DNA from: Acanthamoeba castellanii str. Neff
Taxonomy: Eukaryota; Discosea; Longamoebia; Acanthamoebidae
Length of the DNA: 64,000 nt
NCBI RefSeq assembly: GCF_000313135.1
Contig: NW_004457435.1
Coordinates: forward strand, 14,213-78,212
Direction of reading: 5' to 3'
This document shows, piece by piece, positions 1 to 12,446 of this stretch. Numbering within the stretch: position 1 is the stretch's first letter; each line of letters begins with the position of its first letter. A program made the translations under genes and the position numbers. The notes beneath the pieces were generated by a model. That model was given only the letters and a program-made list of their open reading frames with translations. It was not told the origin of the DNA and did no database searches.

Positions 1-2289
1 GGTCGACTGGCTGGTGGAGAACTGGCCCAAGAAGCTGTCGCGCGCGCAGGCCGTGTGGCTGGGCAATCTGCTCATGCGCACCAACTCGTTCTCGCACGTC
101 ACCCATTCCTTCCCCTTCATGGACAAGGAGTACTTCTACCGCTTCCACGTACGGCCCCCACTCGAGCGTTTCGCGAACACCTTTGCAAACGCAAACGCTC
201 TCGTTTTGGTTTGTGGTGCTAAGCGAGAGTTGTGCCTCCTCACAATCGCCTTCTTCCCGGCTTCTGCCTCTCTTCAGGCTGATGAGAGGGAGTCCTCCTT
301 CAACGTCATGAAGGCCCTCCAGCCCTTCGTCGGACAGCTGGCTCTGTCGCGTACGGGCACCCTTCCACCTTGTGGCGCGAAGTTGAGCTTACAACCAACC
401 GAAACCGAACAGTGAAGGACGTGCGCGGCCTCAAGAAGACCAGGACTGCTCTGCACATCACGTGCGACAATCAGTGGTACAGGATCAACATCAAGGACTG
501 GCTCGAGAAGCCCGGCATCAAGCTGTACTTGTACGTACCGCTCTCTTTTTCGCCCCACCGCTCTCGCACTACAGGCCAGTCTCGCACTTGGCCTCACTGC
601 TTCACTTCTACTCCGCACAATGCCGCACGCGCGCACACGACGCAGCTTCATCACGAGGTCAAACGCCGAGCTGGTGGTTCGCAAGGGGAAGACCCGCGCG
701 GGCTCTATCGCCATACCCATCCACACGCTCAGCGTCGGTTCGTCTCTCTCTCTCTCTCTCCGCTCGATCACCAGCCGTGCGCCTGACACGACACACACAA
801 CACACGCGTTTGTTGCAGACGAGGACCACAAGGAGTGGTACCAGCTCAACACGCCCAAGGGCACCGGCGCTTTCCTGCAGCTCGGCCTGCGCTACACCTT
901 CCTCAAGGGCAAGGACGAGGGCCTCATCGTGCCGCCGCTGCCGTTCGCCCCCGAGCGCTTCGTCAAGAAGGACCCCACGCGCTCGCCCAGCCTGTCGCGC
1001 ATGACCCAGGCCAAGGCCAAGGGCCACCGCGCCATCCACCGCTGCTGCGACCGCGAGAACGTGTTCCTGGTCACCAAGGACCACGACGAGTGGACCGCGC
1101 TGCAGGAGCACTCGGAGGAAAAGACCGGCCGGGCCTTCATCCGCGGCGTGTTCGGCTACGGCAACATCACCGCGTTCGATCTGTCGAACGAGGCCGTCGA
1201 GCTGTTCGTCCAGCCGTGCCCGCCCTACGGCGCCTGGACCCACCTGGGCGCCACCACCACCGACAAGGGCGGGCGCATGAAGCACGAGATCAACTACGCC
1301 GCGGTTCCCATCCAGAAGACCCCCGGCCAGTACCCCATTCGCTGCGTCGTCGGCGGTGACTTCTCCGTCGCCGCCGGGCAGGTCTGGGTGCTCGAGCACG
1401 GTGTTGGAGGTCGGTCTCTTTCTCTCCATGTGTCGTGTGTCGTGTGTGTCGTGTGTTGCGTGTTACGATCGAGAGACTGACACACGACCGATGCGTGCGC
1501 GTGGTTGATGCAGGTGTGGTGTACGACATTGACGGCACGCTCACGCCGGGTGACGACCAGATCGTGCTGGAGATGACCCTGGCCAGCGTGAAGGCTCCCT
1601 TCGACCCCGCCCAGCGCCCCGGCGCCGCCTCCCTGTGTAAGGCCTGGGCCGCCAAGGGCTATCTTCCCATCTATCTCAGGTGACCACTCCCTCTCCGTAC
1701 TCTGTGTGTGTCGTGTCGAGTCGTGCTGTGTGTGTCGTGTTGCGTGTGTCGTGCGTGTCGTGCGAGTCGACAGTAGTGGCTCACGCGGTTTGTGCAGTGG
1801 TCGCTCGGGCTCGACGTACTACCTGACACGCGAGTGGCTGGCCAACCACGGCTTCCCGCCGGGCCTCATTCTGCACACGGACAAGCACGCGCCCACGCTG
1901 CCCATCTACTCCTCGGTCGGCCTGTTCAAGCGCGACCTGATCATGATGCTCAAGAAGCAGGTGGGCATGAAGTTCGGCGGCCTCTACGGCAACACCATGA
2001 CCGACGTCCGCTCCTACGAGGAGACCGGCCAGCCCAAGGACCGCACCTTCATCGTCGGCAAGTTCGGCGGCAAGAGCGGCACCTGTACTTAATCCCCCGC
2101 CCATCGTCTTCCCTTTCGCTTTCGCTTTCGCTTCCGTTTTCGCTTTCGCTTTCGTTCTTGCGTTCACCGTCAGCATTTTTTCTCGCAGACGACGTCGGCG
2201 ACGACTTCGTGGAGCACGTGCAGTACGTCGTGGAGAACATTCCCGACGCCGACGTGCCCGCGCCTCGCGACTTCTTCGAGTGGAACTGA
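1..2289 (+). CDS. DEP-C2-LNS2 domain protein (5' end outside window)
   Basis: The gene enters the window already in frame, and its last exon stops at 2287-2289. Seen in order: a DEP-like domain (about 4-150, DWLVEN then a FMDKEYFYRF end), a C2-like stretch in exons near 415-535, 655-735 and 820-900 (it ends EWYQL...FLQLGLRY), and an LNS2 module (about 960-2080) of the lipin / PITPNM (Nir2/RdgB) type. The LNS2 core carries DIDGTLT near 1530, which fits the DxDxT phosphatase signature of lipins; PITPNM proteins usually lack the full motif. Known role of the families: phosphatidic acid binding or hydrolysis at membranes. Inference: a membrane-lipid sensor or a phosphatidate phosphatase-like enzyme. 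Introns are short and rich in GTGTCGTGTG. It is convergent with the next gene, with 104 bp between the stops. Confidence 0.7.
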
Positions 2290-2393
2290 GGAGCTGCTGC
2301 TGTACTCTGTTCCCGTACCGATCATATCAACACGCCACACACACGTGTGTATGCATTTTGCCTCTTTGCTACTTTCCTCCTCGCCCATCGGGC

Positions 2394-5283
2394 CTAGTAC
2401 GGATGTATGGCGGCCGAGGCCGTTCGCGGGATGCACGGGCAGAGGCGCTGGCCACCCTTGTGCTTGGCCGCGCACGACGCAAAGTCCTGCCACCGCCAGT
2501 GAGCCATCGTGTTGCGCGCGTCGTGTGCGTGCGTGTCGTGTCGTGTGTGTGTGTGTGTCGTGTTGCGTACCTCGCTGACAAGACATCGGCCGGTGGCGTT
2601 CTGGTGCGGCCCGTGAGGCAGGAAGATGGGCATTTCCGGACCCACCGCGAGCTGGCACCGGCCTCGGTGGCACGGGAATCGACTCGCCAGCGCGTCGCAG
2701 TGCCTCAGGAAGTCGAAGTCGCCTTGGTGACACTTCAAACCCTGCGACCGCACACGATATCGCACACAGCCGCGCACGCCTATCAGCACACACGCACACG
2801 ACACGACACGCACGAGAAGCGATGGTGAGTCGGTGGGTGGGTACCTCGCGAGCACAAGGAGCGTGGCAGTCCTCCCCGACGGCGGAGGTGACCAACCGGA
2901 GCTGCTCGTGCGGCAGGATCCTCAGGCTCTCGGGCAGGTACGCGCAGTGCCGCTTGTCCGCCAAGAGCAACCTGCACCAAACACAAGTTCATTATTGTAA
3001 GTTGCGTGCGTGTCGTGTCGTGTGTGTCGTGCGGCTGATTGCGGTGCGTTTGTGTGCGTGCGGTGTTTACGTGTTCTTCTTGTAGCGTAGGACGAGGGAG
3101 TGGTTGTGTGTTCCTCGAGAGGGAGTGTCCCACAGTGCCAGCGACACTGCGCAGTAGCACGGGGTGAGCACGAACAAGGAGAAGGCGGAGAAGAACACGA
3201 TGGTAGGTAAGTAAGCAAGTACGGGAGATGGAGCCGTAGTTCTCGCGGACATAGGGCAGCAGCAGGACCCGCCCCTCCTGGCCCTCCTCCACCCGCGTGC
3301 TCTTGACCACCTCGGCCCTGCTGTACAGGGACCGTATCCACCGCTGGTAGTTCTGGTACTCCCCGCCACCATCAGCACTCCACTCTGCCCAAATCAAACT
3401 CTCATAGCAGTTGGGAAACCTTGAGCAGCAGGTGGTCGGTGGAGGTGAAGAAGACGACTTTGTCGTTGAGCTTCATCCGCTTGAAGTACCGCGCGAACTG
3501 GTCGGCGCCCATATCTGACCAAACAACCAAACAAAGCTCAGTTCCGAACACACAAAAGGAGGGAAGAGAAGAAGCAGGTCCGTACTGCTGCCGTGCTCCC
3601 CGACGTTGTAGTTGCGCGACACCTCCGGCGCCACGCACTCGCGTCCGCGGCTCACCCCCGAGTGCCGCATCCAGTGGTCCCAGTGGTCGTCCGGCCACTC
3701 GTCCCGCAACTGAGCCGATCCGATCAGTCAATTTGAAGGGTGGACCCCCTTACTGCCGCTGGGCCGTGAGGCGTACCTCTTCCCAGAGGCGGTGGTTGAG
3801 CATCCAGCCCAGGCCGGGGAAGTAGCTGGTGCGGAACAGGCGCTCGGGGTCCTCGACCAGGTGCTGGAAGCCGTTGTCGTTCCACGACGAGATGCACCAG
3901 AGCGTGGGGTCCCTTGTTTGTCGGGTCGCACCAAGTCAGTAAGAGCTTGAAGTGTTGGGTGGGCAGGAGGGCACACATGTCCAGAAGGTGGGCCAGCTGT
4001 TCGAAGTAAATGGCAAAGTCTGGGGCGAAGGTCATGTCGTCCTCCACCACCACCACGTGCGAATGCGACAGGTCCACGAACAGTGTCTCCAGGGCGAACC
4101 TGCAGTTGGAAAGCCGAGTGCGCCATCAGGGACCAGCTCAAGAAGAGGCGTGGTGAAGTGTTGAGTACTTACTGGTAGTGCTGGGCGATGTGCTGGGTGG
4201 CGGATAGGCGCGAGTCGTTGCTTCGACCGAGGTGGAGTCGGTTGAAGCCCGGCTGCTGGTCGATCACCCGCTCCACCTCCTGATCGTATCCGTGCTGGCT
4301 CACGTACAGCTTGAATCGCGAGATGCCCTTGACCGCGTTCAACGACGCCAGGGTCCTCTCCAGCAGGCCCGGTCGGTTGTAGGCCAGCACCACCAACGCC
4401 GGATCCTTCATATACTGTTGAAAGGGTGGAAAAAGATGCTTAGCATAGCGATCATCATGTCAGCATGATTGGATCATTCCTGGAGTCAGGTCTGTACCCA
4501 GTGGTCAAACGCATTGCCTTTGATGTGGCTGGCGCCGTTCTTGCGGAACCGGTGCAACTCCTCCCCCCACTCCCGCTCGGCCCGGGCCAGGTCGGCAGCG
4601 CGATCGGACTGCCTGAGCTGCTGCAGGTGCGCCTCCCGTCGTCCCTCCACTCCTGCCCTCTTCCGTCCGACAGTCGCCACCTCTGCAGCTGTGGCCCGAG
4701 GCACGCCCTTCTTGTAGGTGAAGTCGAACTGGGGCAGGGGCGCCCCGCCCGCCGCCAGCGAGCTCCAGGGCGCCTTCTGGGCTGCAGGCGGCCGGCCCAC
4801 CACCTCGTCCCGCTCCTTGAGCTGCGCCCTGTAGAGCTCGTTCGCCTTCTCCCACTGCGCCTTCTCCTTCAGCCGCTGCATCTCCTCGGCCTCTTCGTCG
4901 TAGGCGGGCTGCACGCTGGGCCGCTGTTCTTGTGGTGGTGGTGGCTCTGCGCTCGGAGGTCCGCTACTCGATTCTGGAGTGGCTCTGGTTTCTTCTTGAG
5001 CTTGTGGCGATGGCTCTACTCGTTGTTGGGACTGGAGGTGCTGAGCAGTGCCGCCTTGACTGCTGACGGGTTGGTCGAGGCCCTGGTTGCCACTGTCGGT
5101 TGGTTGTTGTTGTTCAAGGCTTGTTGAGGCGAAGAGCCACCATAGGCCCAGCATCCAAATGGCGATAATGGACAACAGCAGGCAGCCCAGCTGCGGTCGC
5201 CTTTGGCAGGTCCTCCACGGCGCTCCCGCGTTGCCGCGCGGCATTGCTGCTCTGGGCTTCTTCCAACGCCACTTCACCTTCAT
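2394..5283 (-). CDS. GT13-family N-acetylglucosaminyltransferase (MGAT1/POMGNT1-like) with MGAT5-like cysteine-rich C-terminus
   Basis: About 11 exons; exon 1 is 4498-5283, then 4174-4414, 3977-4099, 3777-3912, 3597-3717, and shorter exons down to the stop at 2394-2396. The start is the ATG at 5283. Residues ~33-52 form a signal anchor, followed by a Q/E/P-rich coiled stem, so this should be a type II Golgi membrane protein. The catalytic region begins PALVVLAYNRP and holds VVVVEDDM (the metal-binding ExD-type motif), LWCISSWNDNG and YFPGLGWML, all typical of GT13 enzymes that transfer GlcNAc in beta-1,2 linkage to mannose. After the GT13 fold, the last exons (about 2394-3000) encode a cysteine-rich domain ending CxxxxxxGQRLCPC, which resembles the C-terminal domain of GT18 (MGAT5) enzymes. 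The exact acceptor (MGAT1 or POMGNT1-like) cannot be decided here. Confidence 0.8.
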
Positions 5284-5506
5284 CCCTCCTTCTTCTCCAA
5301 GCGGTGCACCTCAATATTGCAATTTCTTTCCATTTTCCATTTCAGTTGGGAAAACATAAAGATAATCGTATTTCTTTTTGGAATATGTCGCCGAGTCTTC
5401 CACCACCCAGATAACCCCAGCCAATGAGCGCAGAGACCCAATCAAGCCGGGCGCAATCAACCCCGCTTGCCCAGCAAGCTCGACGCTATCAGCAAAAGCA
5501 CAGAAC
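5284..5506. promoter_or_regulatory. Divergent intergenic region, GT13 / DNase II copy 1
   Basis: 223 bp between the start codons of two diverging genes. AT-rich near 5325-5390. No clear TATA box seen; it presumably holds both promoters. Confidence 0.4.
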
Positions 5507-7390
5507 ATGAAGAGCAGCTTCGCCCTCCTTGCGTGCCTCGTGGTACTGGCTGCGGTTGGGTCCGCGCACGCCTCCACGACTTGCCTGGACGAGAACGGCA
5601 ACCCCGTCGACTGGTGGTACGGCCCCCTCCCCTCCGGGTCAAGTTCCGCTCTTTGTTCGCCATTTTAATTCCGAACGCGCCCATAGGATCATACTGAAGG
5701 CGCCGTACCTGCACGGCAGCTCAGCCACCACCAGCGGTACCGAGACTTGCCCTTGTCCGGGGCCGACGTCGGCCCGCTTGTGGCCCCCTGCCATTCTTCT
5801 TTCTTTTTTTCTTCGTCTCATTTTCTCATAATTAATTTTTGGTGTGTGACGCCAGGGTACGGTTATTCGTACGCCGATGCCAACAGCCCGGCCTTCACCC
5901 TGTCCAGCAACGTACCACTGCCTCTCTCGCTCTGTGAGTGAGTGTTGAGGAGCTTGTCGCCGATCAGGGTACGGCACTGATACTTAGCTTCTCTCTTTCT
6001 CTGTCTGGCGCAGCGGTTGGACACCAACCTGAATGGTGCCCTGGGCTCCACCCTCAACCAAATCTACAATGCCGACTCGTCTCGCGTTGGCTGGGTGATC
6101 TACAATGGTTCGATTCATCGCACACCGCACCACCGCACCACCGCACCACCGCACACCGCACATCGGGCTTACACAATGGGTACATGGTTGTCTCATAACA
6201 GACCAGACGCCCGATGACAAGGAGCACACCTCGAACGGCCACACGAAGGGCGACATGGCGTTCGACGCCAACGGCGGCTTCTGGCTCGTCCACAGCGTGC
6301 CGCGCTTCCCGGCCGCCACCGGCTCCGGCAGCTACGCCGGCTACCCGGCCTACGCCAAGGAGTACGGCCAGTCCTTCATCTGCATGTCCTACGGTGCGCT
6401 CTCATTCCGTCCCATTCCTCAACGTACTCATTGCGCATTCCACACACAATCTGATGTTATCTACCATTTCTATGCTCGTTTGTGTATATAAATCAAGACC
6501 TGAACAACATCAACCTGGCCGCCGGCGGATTCCTGCTGAACGAGCCGCACCTCTACGACTCCAACGTGCCGCCTCAGCTCGTCTCCTCTCTGCCTAACGT
6601 GCAGGCCGCCATCAACGGCCAATTCAACACCCGGGTACGCATCGCGACTCTCAGGCACAACACTGCGGCGCGCGACTGAGCTGACCTGGCGCTGGCCCCA
6701 AAAGGAGGTGGCCACCAACGTGACGTCGCTCAGGACTCAGGGCGGCACCAACTTCCTGGCCTTCGCCAAGAACAAGAAGTGGGACCAGGTACGCGTCGTG
6801 CTGTAACTTGTGTGTCGCGTGTCGTGTGCGTCGTGTGTGGTGCACGCGCTTACGTCCAGCCGACGAACAAATACAGGACCTGTGGTCGGCCCTTGTGTCG
6901 CCAACGCTCAACTCTGGTCTGCTGATCGAGAGCTGGATGGACGGCGCCAACACCAACAAGATGCCCACCTTCTGCAAGCCCCAGTACTCCTACAACAACA
7001 TCAACGTTCGGCAGGTCGCCCTCGATTCCACCGTCACCTGGCCTGAGACCAAGGACCACTCCAAGGTTCGCTTGGCCGCCCATTTTCTTCTTAAGCCACA
7101 AGAGTCGTACACATACGCACCGCACGCGCTGATTGTCGTTTTTGTTCGTAGTGGGCCATCGCTACCGATGCTGCCATCTTCTGCATCGGCGACATCAACA
7201 GGCAGTTCTCGCAAGCCAAGCGTGGCGGCGGAACCGTACGCTCTCCCCGATCAAACTCACCACATTCATAATTCTCACTCACCTCCTCCGTCTGGCGGCG
7301 GTGTTGGTTGGTGGTGCGCAGGTCTGCGCCCAGAATCCCAACATCTGGGCCGCCTTCAAGAAGATCATCGCCCACGCGGACTCGTGCTAA
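5507..7390 (+). CDS. Deoxyribonuclease II family protein, tandem copy 1
   Basis: Acid endonuclease of the DNase II family (phospholipase D-like fold, metal independent, 3'-phosphate products), normally lysosomal or secreted. The ATG at 5507 opens a signal peptide (hydrophobic to about residue 20), followed by CLDENGNPVDWWI, the conserved mature N-terminus. Both catalytic HxK motifs are present: [11 protein letters not shown] (near 6240) and DHSKW (joined across an intron near 7065/7152). Also seen are [20 protein letters not shown] and [16 protein letters not shown]. About ten exons with short introns; the stop is at 7388-7390. Compared with the two downstream copies, it lacks the intron before MPTFCKP. 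First of three direct tandem copies, which suggests local duplication. In an amoeba the likely job is digestion of DNA from engulfed prey. Confidence 0.9.
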
Positions 7391-7498
7391 TGGTGAAGCT
7401 TTGCTGTCGACTAATAACAGAAAAATGAACCAAAAAATCAATCTTGCGCGGAGAACAGTCAGCAGACGAGTTCTTGTTCGTGCCACGACCGAAAGAAG

Positions 7499-9500
7499 AT
7501 GGCGAGGCAGCTGCTCGTGGTGGCGATGATAGTTGTGGCGGTTGTCGCGCTCTTGTCTGCAGTGCCGATGGTCGCATCTAGCCCGTCCTGTCTGGACGAA
7601 AACGGACGGCCCGTCGACTGGTGGTACGCACCTACTGTACTACATCATATTACCCCCCCCCCGGAGGTCTGGTGCAGTTCAAAGCTGATGGAAAAATTGC
7701 TGTGGTTGTCAGGATCATGGTGAAGGTGCCCACCCTGTCCATGAGCTCCGATCCCAACGCCGCAAGCGGTACCCGCCCCACACACACGCCACCTTTCTCC
7801 ACTGGGCGTCGTGCCATGGTCGGGGAAGGAAGCACTCACCTCCCGTTTCTTTTTCTTGTCGACTTGGGGCCTGGGTGTGGTGTGGTGCTGCAGGGTACGG
7901 ATACATCTACGCGGACAAGCAGAGCCCCACGCTGAAGCTCACCGACAAGGTACGTCACGACAGACGATGCTTTGGTGATGGTTTCCTTGCTGATGGTACC
8001 CTACCATTGTCGTACGCCCACCCAGCGGCTGGATACGAACAAGCGCGGGGCGCTGGGTGGCACCCTGGCGCAGGTGTACGCTGCGTCCCAGTCCAAGCAC
8101 GGCTGGCTCCTCTACAATGGTTCGGCCTCATGCCCTGGCGGGGGGTACAGCTTTGACATTTTCTAAATTGCTGCTTGAACGCTCGCAGACCAAACGCCTG
8201 ACGACAAGGGCCACAGCTCGTATGGTCACCTCAAGGTCCATTCCCAGCTCTGTTGACAGATGTAGTGCCGGGGTGATGAATGCTGATGTGGCGATGGGCA
8301 TGTGGTTCAGGGCGACATGGTATTCGATGCGGGCGGCGGCTTCTGGCTGGTGCACAGCGTGCCTCGTTTCCCGTTCGCCCGGAACAGCAGCGAGCCCTAC
8401 ACCTACCCGGCCTATGCCAAGAGCTACGGCCAGTCGTTCATCTGCTTGAGCCTCAGTATGCCATTCACATTCCAACAATTCCAATCTCCTTAACCAAACA
8501 CCGACGCGTGCGTTGTGTCGTGTGTGTCGCAGGCGCGGGCAACATCGAGACGGTGGCCGAGGGTCTGCTGCTGAGCAAGCCGTACGTCTACGACTCGAAC
8601 CTGCCCGCCGCTCTCACCCGCACGTTCCCTCGAGTCAACTCTGTGCTCCAGAGGGATTTCATCACCCGGGTGCGTTTTCTTCCTGTTTTCTTCCTGCACT
8701 GCGCTCACCTCATACTCACCATGGCGGTGCTCATCATTGAACCGGATCGTTCGACAGGAAGAGGGAAAGAACATCTCCATCATTCACACGGCCGGCGGTC
8801 AGCAGTTCACCTTCTTTGCCAAGAACGAGAAGTGGGGCAAGGTACCTGCATGGTGGCCGCCCGGCGCATATACTTTTTGCGTTGGTCAGCTGACCACGTT
8901 CATCGAACACAGGACCTGTGGTCGGAGCTGGTGGCGCCCAAGCTGAAGACCAGCCTGCTCATTGAGACCTGGATGAATGGCGCCACCTCGAACAAGGTCT
9001 GACTCTCACCGATTGGATTGCGTCCAATCGTCTCGCAATCCATTTTTAACTTCTTCTCCAATCGTTGCGTCAACAGATGCCATCGTTCTGCAAGCCGGCA
9101 CACCCCTACGACAACATCAACGTCCGCTTCATCACCGTCAACGGCGACGTCTCCTGGTCCGAGACCAAGGACCACTCCAAGGTGCCCCCAGCCCCTCGTC
9201 ACGCACAGCCACGAATGAGCTCATTGGGAGAGGGAGACAGTGGGCGATCGCGGACTCGAGCGGCTCGGGCTACTTCTGCGTGGGGGACATCAACCGGCAG
9301 TTCTCGCAGGCCAACCGCGGTGGCGGCGCTGTACATCACCCCCCCCCCTCTCCCTCTCCCTCTTTTCCTCTTCTTCAGTACTCTCCTTCTTGAATTCTTG
9401 ACGCTCTCTCTTGTCGGGTCTCAACAAGGTCTGCGCGGCCATTCCACAGGTGTGGTCCTCTCTCAGGTCGATCATCACCGGGCGCGACGTTTGCTCGTGA
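7499..9500 (+). CDS. Deoxyribonuclease II family protein, tandem copy 2
   Basis: Same family and layout as its neighbours, only 108 bp after copy 1. The ATG at 7499 starts a signal peptide (VVALLSAVPMVA), then CLDENGRPVDWW. The catalytic site reads GHLK|GDMVFDAGGG: a 75-bp intron (8236-8310) falls exactly between the Lys and the Gly, a position uninterrupted in copies 1 and 3. The second HxK, DHSKW, is spliced from 9180 to about 9240. It ends ...VCAAIPQVWSSLRSI...RDVCS with the stop at 9498-9500. FCVGDINRQFSQANRGGG is retained, so the enzyme should be active. The mature protein should be acid-active in the phagolysosome or secreted. Confidence 0.9.
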
Positions 9501-9912
9501 TCGCCCCGCCCCGACATGTATCATCACTAAATCCTTTTTGCTTCTTTCTTTTTGGTTCTCTTCCTCTTCTTCTTCGCTTCTCTCTTCCGCTCTGCCGACA
9601 GTTGAACAACTGACCCGCCTCCGGTGGTTGGCTCCGGCAGATCCTCAGCGTCCCACCCTGGGACCGTTTGAAGTGTGACAGCTTGGGATCACCCTTTCTT
9701 TGGCCCCACATTTTCCGCATATTTAGGATGCGCGACCCAAATACGAGCAAGGCCTGCGCCCGTTCGAAGCTGTCCGTTACGCCGGCTCGGTGCGAGGTCG
9801 TCTGCTCCGCGGCCTCTTCTCCTCTTCTTCTTTGTCCTTCGTCTCCGCCGCACCGCACCCCACTGCCGCCGCTATAGAAGGTCCCGCTTCGCCTCGACCC
9901 TTTTGATCCGTC

Positions 9913-11913
9913 ATGTCGGCCTTCAACTACTGCTCCGGGCTTCTTTCAGCCCTGCTCTTGGCCTCGCTCCTGGTGGTCACCACGGCGGCCGCGCCCGGCA
10001 TCTCGTGCCGCGACGAGAGCGGTAAGCCCGTCGACTGGTGGTACGTTGTGCTCCTTCTTCTCTCTATATCACAAGTTTTGGTGTTCTTCAACTCAACCAA
10101 CCACCAGGGTCATCTTCAAGGTGCCGCATCTCACTGGCAGCTCCGACCCCAACGCCGCCTCTGGTACGTCCCACTTGACCACAGTGTGGGCAGCGCGCTT
10201 TGGGCCAAACTAAACTCACTCGGCCTGGATTCGTTGATGGCGAACAGGCTTCGGCTACGCGTATGCGGACAGCGACGACCCGACCCTGTCGATGACCGCC
10301 AACGTAAGGCCCATCCCTGTGCCACCCTCACCCTTCCTCGCGCCCGCACCACTCGCATTTCATAGCGTGGTAGTGTTGTTGGTCGCCCTGGTTGTGTGAT
10401 CGTGCTACTTGGTGGGTCGCTGCTGGTGATGGTGGTGATCGTGGCGGCGGCGGTGGTGGCGTTGACGCGTCGCCCCCTCTTCCCCCTCCCCCAATCCCAT
10501 AGCGACTCGACAAGAACATCGACGCGTCGCTGGGCGCCACGCTCGAGCAGATCTACTCGGCCGGGTCCGACGCCGGCTACATCATGTACAACGGTACGAC
10601 TTACTACCACGGCAACCTCTCTCTGCCTCGCTTACTCAACGCTTGTCTGTTTATGTGTGCACACGACACACGACACACGACACTACACGACACTACACGA
10701 CACAACACGACACGACACACACAGACGAGACACCTGACAACAAGGAGCACGGCTCGTTCGGACACACGAAGGGCGACATGGCTTTCGACGCGGACGGCGG
10801 CTTCTGGCTGGTCCACAGCGTGCCGCGCTTCCCGGCCAACACCGGCTCGGGCGTGAGCTACGAAGGCTACCCGGCATACGCCGCCACCTACGGCCAGTCC
10901 TTCCTGTGCATGTCCATGAGTACCTTCTCGTGTCCATGTGACTAGTCGGCAGCTGGGGGCGTTTTCAACTGATGATTCTATGATTTGTGATTGGCGCGGT
11001 GCGCACGCAGACTTGGACAACCTGGACAACGCTGCGTCGGCGTTCCTCTTGAACAAGCCCTACGTCTACGACTCCAACATGCCCGACGCGCTCAAGCCCA
11101 ACATGCCCAACCTCGCGGCCGTCCTTGATGGTGACTTTATCAAGGTGCGCCCATACGCAGCGCACGACACAACACACCGCACACGCACTCACTCACCACC
11201 GCACACGCACACTGCACGTTAATAGGAGGAGGCAACGAACGTGACGGCCATCAAGACCGTTGGCGGCACTGTCTTCACAGTGTTCTCCAAGAATGGAAAG
11301 TGGAATCAGGACCTCTACTCCGGGCTGGTGGCACCCACCATCAACTCCGACCTCACCATCGAGACCTGGATGAACGGCGATAAGTCCAACAAGGTCCGCG
11401 CCTTTTGTATGTTGGTGAATCGATGACGATTGCTCTAATTGAGAGTTATTGTTTGATATGTTGGTGTAGATGCCGTCGTTCTGTCGTCCCGAGGTGAACC
11501 TGGACAACGTCAACGTGAAGAACTTGAACTTCTCGGACGACGTGGCATGGAAGGAAACGCAGGACCACTCCAAGGTTTGCCCCCTCCCCGCTCTCTCTGT
11601 TAGTGCTACCTATCTCAAAGCTTACTATGACTTCGTCTTCTTCTTCGTTCTTTTTCGTGTTTCCTGCAGTGGGTGCTCGCGGCCAAGGGCACCAACATCG
11701 TGTGCATCGGTGACATCAACAGGCAGTACTCGCAGGCCAAGCGTGGCGGCGGAACTGTACGCTCATTCCTTCTCCTCCCCCCTCCCAATCCACGATGATC
11801 CACGAGGCTGACACCACTCGCCGTCTTCGTCGCCCGCACAGGTGTGCATCAAGTCCTCCAAGCTGTGGACTTCGATCAACGGAATTATCGCCGATACGGA
11901 GGCCTGCCAATGA
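9913..11913 (+). CDS. Deoxyribonuclease II family protein, tandem copy 3
   Basis: Third copy of the DNase II cluster, set 412 bp after copy 2. The ATG at 9913 opens a signal peptide ([14 protein letters not shown]), then [13 protein letters not shown]. Catalytic [14 protein letters not shown] sits near 10760 and DHSKW is joined across an intron near 11575/11671, then [17 protein letters not shown]. It shares with copy 2 the intron before MPSFC (about 11394-11469) but lacks the intron that splits the catalytic GHxKG of copy 2. The stop is at 11911-11913. The family is normally found in lysosomes; I expect roughly 360 residues. Introns near 10650-10720 and 11160-11215 hold CACGACA-type simple repeats. 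Confidence 0.9.
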
Positions 11914-12446
11914 GCATGGCTCGCCCCGATGTTCGGCCGAAGGGATAATATTTATTCATCAACCTTCTACTGCGAAGACCACCTTCGGGACGGTGGGAGA
12001 TCGATCAGTGGTGATGGTGGTTGGTACCCGATCGATGGATGTTTTGGCTGTCTGAGGCCCCGGTGCGGGCCGCTGTCGAGGTGGTAGGCTTGGCGAAGAG
12101 CCAGTGGTTGATATCAATTCCTTGTCGCCGTCACGCAGTGGGAAATGGTGGTGTAGATGGCACGCCAACGGCAACGGAAGGAGCAGCTGCAAACACCAAC
12201 CGTACTTCTCGTTGAGCAACGCTGTGCAAACAAAGAAAAAGAAAAAGAATGAGAAAGATGATGGGGAGCGCGAGGCGCGTTGGCACACTGGAGCGTCACC
12301 TGCGGCCGAGCACAACTCTTGCACCCTCTGCCCATCTCCTCAGCCGGGTACGATTCTCCTGCCCCCCCCCCAGACGGGCAGCAGATTTTTGAGGAATGGA
12401 TGGATTATAGGGCTATGCAGCTGCGACGGGAGGGGCCTCGCAGCCC
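11914..12446. other. Intergenic, no gene recognised
   Basis: 533 bp between DNase II copy 3 and the OsmC gene. It holds a likely 3' UTR (AATATTTATT near 11947), an A-rich run near 12230-12255 and a C9 run near 12363. No convincing coding frame; an upstream non-coding exon of the OsmC gene is possible. Confidence 0.4.

Noticed and set aside
6100..6200. Possible tRNA because of a GGTTCGATTC-like box
   Set aside because: The bases are the exon-intron junction of DNase II copy 1 followed by a CACCGCAC repeat; no cloverleaf can be drawn.
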